From the NCBI RefSeq assembly GCF_000280905.1, contig NZ_ALAP01000058.1:1-64000 (forward strand): a stretch of DNA of 64,000 bases, in the 5' to 3' direction. Positions 59,053-64,000 of the stretch are shown here, piece after piece. The position numbers and the translations under genes were made by a program. The notes beneath the pieces are model-generated. The model ran no database searches. It had not been told where the DNA came from and saw only the letters and a program-made list of their open reading frames with translations. Origin of the DNA: Streptomyces sp. AA1529 (GTDB lineage Bacteria; Actinomycetota; Actinomycetes; Streptomycetales; Streptomycetaceae). Each line of letters begins with the position of its first letter. The stretch's first letter is position 1.

Positions 59053-59156
59053 GTGTGTGAACCTCCTTGCCCCTCGCGTAGAAGGAAAGCCTACCGAGAT
59101 CCGGCCGCACCCCTGACCGCGCCACCCTGGGAAGATCGGCACCGCGGGCTCGGGCG

Positions 59157-59162
59157 TAGGCT
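59157..59162 (+). promoter_or_regulatory. -10 box of leaderless def gene
   Basis: TAGGCT is followed by GGCGGGC and the ATG at 59170. It is almost the same arrangement as at 6280 and 41621. Confidence 0.4.
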
Positions 59163-59169
59163 GGCGGGC

Positions 59170-59739
59170 ATGCGACGCGGCCCCATCCCCGGCAGCACGG
59201 GCGCGGTGCGTCCGCTGCGCACCTACGGCGACCCGGTGCTGCACGCCCCCGGCCGCGCGGTGGACGGGGACGCCCGCCGGGCGCTGCCCGCGCTGGTGGA
59301 GGACCTGTACGCGTCGATGTACGCGGCCCGCGGGGTCGGGCTGGCCGCCTGTCAGATCGGGGTGCCGCTGCGGGTGTTCGTCTACGACTGCCCCGACGAC
59401 GAGGACCGCCGCCACCGGGGCCATGTGGTCAATCCGCGGCTGGTGCGTGCCGAGGGGGTGACCGTGCGCGGCCCCGAGGGCTGCCTCTCGCTGCCCGGTC
59501 TCGAGGCCCGCACGCCGCGCGCCGACCTGGCCGCCGTCGAGGGCGAGGATCTGACCGGGGCTCCGGTGCGCATCGAGGGGACCGGCTACTTCGCGCGCTG
59601 TCTCCAGCACGAGTGCGACCACCTGGAGGGCCGCGTCTACACCGAGCGGCTCACCGGACCGGCCCGGCGCCGTACGCTTCGGGCGGTGCGCAGGGCGCCG
59701 TGGTCGCGCCCGGCTCCGGAGGAATCGGGCCGCGGCTGA
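59170..59739 (+). CDS. def: Peptide deformylase
   Basis: A 189-residue iron or zinc peptide deformylase. Motif 1 is GVGLAACQIG (about residues 55-64), motif 2 EGCLS with Cys105, and motif 3 QHECDHLEG with His147, Glu148 and His151. It removes the formyl group from nascent proteins. The C-terminal tail is Arg/Pro-rich. The start ATG 59170 is in a leaderless arrangement. It is divergent from murT (start gap 117 bp) and convergent with the TetR gene. Streptomyces usually have several def genes; this may not be the essential one. Confidence 0.93.
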   Translation: MRRGPIPGSTGAVRPLRTYGDPVLHAPGRAVDGDARRALPALVEDLYASMYAARGVGLAACQIGVPLRVFVYDCPDDEDRRHRGHVVNPRLVRAEGVTVRGPEGCLSLPGLEARTPRADLAAVEGEDLTGAPVRIEGTGYFARCLQHECDHLEGRVYTERLTGPARRRTLRAVRRAPWSRPAPEESGRG

Positions 59740-59753
59740 CGGCCGCCGCACAG

Positions 59754-59776
59754 GTCCGCTCGGTCCCGGAGCGGAC
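59754..59776. terminator. Hairpin between def and the TetR gene
   Basis: GTCCGCTC (59754-59761), 7-base loop, GAGCGGAC (59769-59776), perfect, in the convergent gap. Confidence 0.55.
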
Positions 59777-59835
59777 CGGACGGGCGACCGTCCGGAGCCG
59801 GGGCGGCACCGTCCGGAGCGGGGGCGGCCGTGCTG

Positions 59836-60507
59836 TCAGAACCGGGCGCCTCCCACCCGGTCGCCCGCCGCGGCCAGCCTGCCCCACAGCAGATCGGCCA
59901 GGTGCCGCACCAGCAGGGCCCGGTCGCAGGGCTTCTCGCGCAGCCACCAGTCCCCGGCGGCGTGCATCATGCCGACGATGCCGTGTCCCCACACCCGGGC
60001 CAGCCCCTCGCTCCCCGGACCCAGGTCGAGCCGCTCGGCGATCACCTCGCCCAGCTCCTCGCCCAGTTGCCGCAGCAGCGGGGCCGAGTGCTGGCCCACG
60101 TCGAACCCCCGCTCGCCGCCGGACGAGCTGCCCTCAGCCGGATGCATCAGGAACCGGTAGACCTGCGGATGGGCCTCGATGGCGGCCAGATAGGTGTCCA
60201 GGGTGGCCTCGACGCGCTCGCGCCGCTCCCGTGGCGCGTCCAGCGCGGCCCGCAGCGAGCTGAGCAGTGCTTCGGTGTGCCGGGAGGCGAGCGCGCGGTA
60301 GAGGCCGCCCTTGTCGCCGAAGTGCCGGTAGAGGATGGGCTTGGTGATGCCCGCCTCGGCGGCGATCGCGTTCATGGAGGCCCCGGGGCCCTCGCGGAGC
60401 ACGACCCGCTCGGCGGCCTCCAGCAGCTCCCGGCGGCGCTGCCCGGTGCTCTCCGTCCGGGGGGCCCGGTCGGACCGGTCGGTCCGGTCTGTCGGTGTCG
60501 TCCCCAT
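59836..60507 (-). CDS. TetR family transcriptional regulator
   Basis: A 223-residue regulator. The helix-turn-helix is at about residues 24-70 (RRELLEAAERVVLREGPGASMNAIAAEAGITKPILYRHFGDKGGLYRALA), with the classic YRHFG motif. The C-terminal ligand domain follows, ending near AGDRVGG. ATG 60507 has GGGGAGAAGCACC upstream. It is divergent from an acyl-CoA dehydrogenase gene with TTACC/GGTAA half-sites in between. By analogy with other TetR/acyl-CoA dehydrogenase pairs it may repress that gene and respond to an acyl-CoA. Confidence 0.9.
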   Translation of the reverse strand: MGTTPTDRTDRSDRAPRTESTGQRRRELLEAAERVVLREGPGASMNAIAAEAGITKPILYRHFGDKGGLYRALASRHTEALLSSLRAALDAPRERRERVEATLDTYLAAIEAHPQVYRFLMHPAEGSSSGGERGFDVGQHSAPLLRQLGEELGEVIAERLDLGPGSEGLARVWGHGIVGMMHAAGDWWLREKPCDRALLVRHLADLLWGRLAAAGDRVGGARF

Positions 60508-60592
60508 GGTGCTTCTCCCCGCCCCTGTCCGCTGCTCCTGCCGCGCCGAAACGTAACACCCTCACGTGCACGGATGCGGTGGTGAGCGGGAG

Positions 60593-60640
60593 TTGACAGG
60601 TCCTACTCACGGGTAACAGACTGCGGATTACCGATGGTAA
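60593..60640 (+). promoter_or_regulatory. Acyl-CoA dehydrogenase promoter and TTACC/GGTAA operator
   Basis: TTGACA (60593-60598) is a consensus -35. GGTAA (60612-60616), TTACC (60628-60632) and GGTAA (60636-60640) are three alternating half-sites; the last two make the palindrome TTACC-GAT-GGTAA. The -10 is uncertain (CAGACT at 18-bp spacing or GTAACA). The operator fits repression by the divergent TetR. Confidence 0.5.
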
Positions 60641-60669
60641 CGAACCTCTACGGGCGGAGGACCCCGACG

Positions 60670-61905
<1,236 letters not shown>

Positions 61906-62038
61906 CGCGTCCGTGCAGGAGGGCGCGCATCATCAGTCCTCTCCCGCCGTTGCCGCGATGCCGCCCCTGGGGGGCGGACGGGTGCGGGCATGCGAGGCGG
62001 GCCCCGACCCGGCCGCAGCCGCGCCGGGGCCGGTCGCG

Positions 62039-62076
62039 GTGCGGTCACCGGCCGCGGCGCGTGCGGTCACCGGCCG
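62039..62076. repeat. 16-bp direct repeat after the acyl-CoA dehydrogenase
   Basis: GTGCGGTCACCGGCCG is present at 62039-62054 and 62061-62076, in the gap between convergent acyl-CoA dehydrogenase and LysE genes. Confidence 0.6.
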
Positions 62077-62103
62077 TGGAACGGAGACCGGTCGCCGGGA
62101 CGG

Positions 62104-62709
62104 TCAGAAGAAGGCGAGACGGGCGCCGAGCGCCGCGAACGCCCCGGCGAACGAGCGGCGCAGCCACCGGACCACCCGGGGCCGGGAGACGATGTGGTCG
62201 CGCATGGCCGCGGCCGCCAGCCCGTAGCCCGCGAAGACCAGCAGCGTCAGCAGCATGAAGACGCCGCTGAGTTCGGCCATGCGCCACACCGCGTGCGGGT
62301 CCTCCAGCCGGACGAACTGCGGCAGGAATGCCAGGAAGAACAAGGTCAGCTTCGGGTTGAGGCAGTTGAGCAGAACGGCCGACCCGATCACCCGGGACGC
62401 CGAGCGCGGAGCGCTCCCCGGTTCGCCCGGCGCTCCCAGGGTGCTGGTGTCCCGCAGCGTGCCCCACGCCATCCACAGCAGATAGGCCCCGCCCGCGTAC
62501 TTGAGGATCTGGAAGGCCACCGCACTGGTGTGCAGCAGCGCGGCCAGACCGCAGAGCGTCGCCAGTGCCTGCGGCAGGATGCCGAGCGTGCAGCCCAGGG
62601 CCGCCACCAGGCTGGTCCGTCTGCCGTGCGCGAGTCCGGCGGCGATGGTGAACAGCACCCCCGTGCCCGGGGTCAGTACCACGACGAGTGCGGTCAGCAG
62701 AAACTCCAT
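62104..62709 (-). CDS. LysE family transporter
   Basis: A 201-residue member of the LysE/RhtB amino acid exporter family. The N-terminal FLLTALVVVLTPGTGVLFTIAAGLAHGRR (about residues 3-31) contains the conserved TPGP-like motif, and the second conserved block is GTLRDTS plus LLNCLNPKLTLFFLAFLPQF (about 113-132). About six hydrophobic segments. It exports amino acids or their derivatives. The ATG at 62709 has GAGGGTCGAGGC upstream. It is divergent from the MocR regulator, 28 bp apart, so that regulator may control it. Confidence 0.9.
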   Translation of the reverse strand: MEFLLTALVVVLTPGTGVLFTIAAGLAHGRRTSLVAALGCTLGILPQALATLCGLAALLHTSAVAFQILKYAGGAYLLWMAWGTLRDTSTLGAPGEPGSAPRSASRVIGSAVLLNCLNPKLTLFFLAFLPQFVRLEDPHAVWRMAELSGVFMLLTLLVFAGYGLAAAAMRDHIVSRPRVVRWLRRSFAGAFAALGARLAFF

Positions 62710-62737
62710 GCCTCGACCCTCGCGGCACAATGGGCCG
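62710..62737. promoter_or_regulatory. 28-bp gap between LysE and MocR starts
   Basis: The two divergent start codons are separated by 28 bp only. CACAAT (62726-62731) can be a -10 for a leaderless MocR message, and the leftward promoter must lie inside the MocR coding sequence. MocR regulators commonly bind such shared regions. Confidence 0.4.
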
Positions 62738-64000
62738 GTGAACAGAGCCAAAGGATCTCCGGTCGACAGGACCAAAGGGACCGCGGAGCCCGGCGCCCGG
62801 GACGCTGCCCGCACCCCGGCCGCCTCCGACTTCCTCCAGCTCACCGCGGAGGAGGCGCCCCGCGGCGGTCTGTCCGACTGGCTGGTCGGACGGATCAGGT
62901 GCGCCATCGCCGACGGCCGGCTGCCGACCGGCAGCAGGCTGCCCGCCACCCGGGTGCTGGCCGCCGACCTGAGGGTCTCGCGCGGGGTGGTGACCGAGTC
63001 CTATCGTCGGCTGGTCGAGGACGGACACGTGGTGGGCCGCGGCCGCTCGGGCACGGTGGTGGCCGCGACCCCGCTGAACGGCGCGCGTGGCGCGGCCGGC
63101 ACCCTCGGCGCGGCGGCCCCGGGCGGGACCGCCATCGGGTCCCACCCGGCCGCCGGGGTGTTCGACACCCCGCCGGGGACCGATGTCTTCGACACCTTCC
63201 GCGCCGCACCGGCCCGCATCGACCTGTCGCCGGGGCTCCCCGACCTCGCGGCGTTCCCCCGTACCGCCTGGCTGCGCGCCGAGCGCGCGGTGCTCGCCGA
63301 GGCGCCCTCCGGCGCCCTCGGGTACGGCGACCCGCGCGGCGCCCCGGAGCTGCGTCGCGCGGTCGCCGGATGGCTGCGCGTCAACCGGGGTGTCACGGCC
63401 GCGCCCGAGGAGATCATCATCGTCGCCGGTACCGCGCAGGCTCTCGGTCTGGTGGCACAGGTGCTGCGGGCCGACGGGGTCGACCGGCTCGCCGTCGAGG
63501 ACCCCTGCTCCCTCGGTGCGCGCCAGCATCTGCACAGCTGGGGACTGCGGACCCCGCCCGTACCGGTGGACGGCGACGGTGTACGTATCGACGCGCTCCG
63601 CACCTCCGGGGCGTCCGCCGTGCTGCTGACGCCCGCTCATCAGTTCCCCACCGGTGTCGTGCTCGGCGGCGAGCGGCGGCGCGAGCTGGTCCGCTGGGCG
63701 GGCGAGGGCGGCCTGGTCGTCGAGGACGACTACGACGCCGAACACCGCTACGACCGGGCGCCGGTGGCCGCGCTCGCTGCGCTGGCGCCGGACCGGGTCT
63801 GCTACCTGGGCAGTGTCTCCAAACTCCTGGCACCCGCGCTCCGCGTCGGCTGGCTGCTGGCGCCCGCCCGCCACCGTGCGGCGCTGACCGACGCCAAACG
63901 CTTCGCCGACCTCGGCAACGCCGTCCTGCCGCAGCTCGCACTCGCCAGGCTGATGGAGTCCGGAGCCCTGGAACGCCAGCTGCGGCTCGTCCGGCGTCGC
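62738..64000 (+). CDS. MocR/PdxR-type GntR-aminotransferase regulator (3' end outside window)
   Basis: The first 421 codons of a regulator that runs past the window end. Residues about 40-105 are a GntR winged helix (SDWLVGRIRCAIADGRLPTGSRLPATRVLAADLRVSRG... SYRRLVEDGHVVG), then a linker to residue about 160 and a class I aminotransferase-like domain. The PLP lysine is Lys362 in GSVSKLLAPALRVG. MocR proteins sense pyridoxal phosphate or amino acids and often control PLP or amino acid metabolism. The divergent LysE exporter is the likely target. GTG 62738 is taken as start; CACAAT ends 6 bases before. Confidence 0.9.
   Translation, partial: MNRAKGSPVDRTKGTAEPGARDAARTPAASDFLQLTAEEAPRGGLSDWLVGRIRCAIADGRLPTGSRLPATRVLAADLRVSRGVVTESYRRLVEDGHVVGRGRSGTVVAATPLNGARGAAGTLGAAAPGGTAIGSHPAAGVFDTPPGTDVFDTFRAAPARIDLSPGLPDLAAFPRTAWLRAERAVLAEAPSGALGYGDPRGAPELRRAVAGWLRVNRGVTAAPEEIIIVAGTAQALGLVAQVLRADGVDRLAVEDPCSLGARQHLHSWGLRTPPVPVDGDGVRIDALRTSGASAVLLTPAHQFPTGVVLGGERRRELVRWAGEGGLVVEDDYDAEHRYDRAPVAALAALAPDRVCYLGSVSKLLAPALRVGWLLAPARHRAALTDAKRFADLGNAVLPQLALARLMESGALERQLRLVRRR

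Overview
This 64 kb window is very GC-rich (third codon positions almost all G/C), uses GTG, TTG and probably CTG starts, and has the housekeeping gene content of a Streptomyces or close relative: MurT/GatD lipid II amidation, an ECF41 sigma factor, a Tat-exported PhoD, ACT-GNAT lysine acetyltransferase, SGAP-type M28 peptidase, a ureABCFGD cluster without ureE, and many RsbW-like, ROK, GntR, TetR and XRE regulators. The order looks like chromosome core or core-arm border. I saw no rRNA, tRNA, CRISPR array, insertion sequence, integrase or phage gene. Species cannot be fixed from the sequence alone.

Layout. 1-6 kb: membrane-anchored secreted-domain protein, DUF4442 hotdog protein, DedA, gamma-carbonic anhydrase, hexapeptide acyltransferase, and a divergent EamA transporter/XRE-cupin regulator pair. 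6-17 kb: CoA-binding protein, YigZ, the sbcD-sbcC repair operon, DUF885 peptidase-like protein, ACT-GNAT acetyltransferase, DUF1990 and PhoD. 17-26 kb: a giant TPR protein, alpha/beta hydrolase, ECF41 sigma factor tail-to-tail with an SDR, then two sugar-type regulators (GntR and ROK) behind a DasR-box-like operator. 26-32 kb: SGNH hydrolase-purB-mug operon and a pair of CNNM/CorC membrane proteins preceded by a coupled small ORF. 32-38 kb: an RHH/Doc-like toxin-antitoxin module, biotin genes bioB-bioA-bioD divergent from bioF, and an RsbW-like ATPase. 38-42 kb: GNAT, an EamA transporter with an elaborate leader (tiny leaderless ORF plus mutually exclusive hairpins), a ClpP paralogue with a small partner gene, and an orphan Phd antitoxin. 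42-50 kb: M28 peptidase, urease cluster, secreted tripeptidyl-aminopeptidase-like hydrolase. 50-56 kb: PlsC-like acyltransferase, stand-alone type II thioesterase, stand-alone E2-type acyltransferase, DMT permease, DJ-1/PfpI protein. 56-64 kb: CtaG, GatD/MurT, peptide deformylase, TetR/acyl-CoA dehydrogenase pair, and LysE divergent from a MocR regulator cut by the window end.

The most interesting observations are regulatory: the leader upstream of the EamA gene at 39128-40138 (promoter, 13-codon ORF ending in three prolines, hairpin over its own stop, then three segments that can pair two ways); a 28-codon proline-rich ORF coupled to the CNNM operon; a six-codon ORF coupled to the E2-like gene; 9-bp-phased GTAC repeats in front of clpP; clean palindromic operators before the SDR, GntR, XRE/EamA and TetR/acyl-CoA dehydrogenase genes; and a repeated pattern of leaderless starts, in which a TANNNT-like -10 box ends 6-8 bases before the start codon. 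All regulatory claims are read from sequence and have not been tested.
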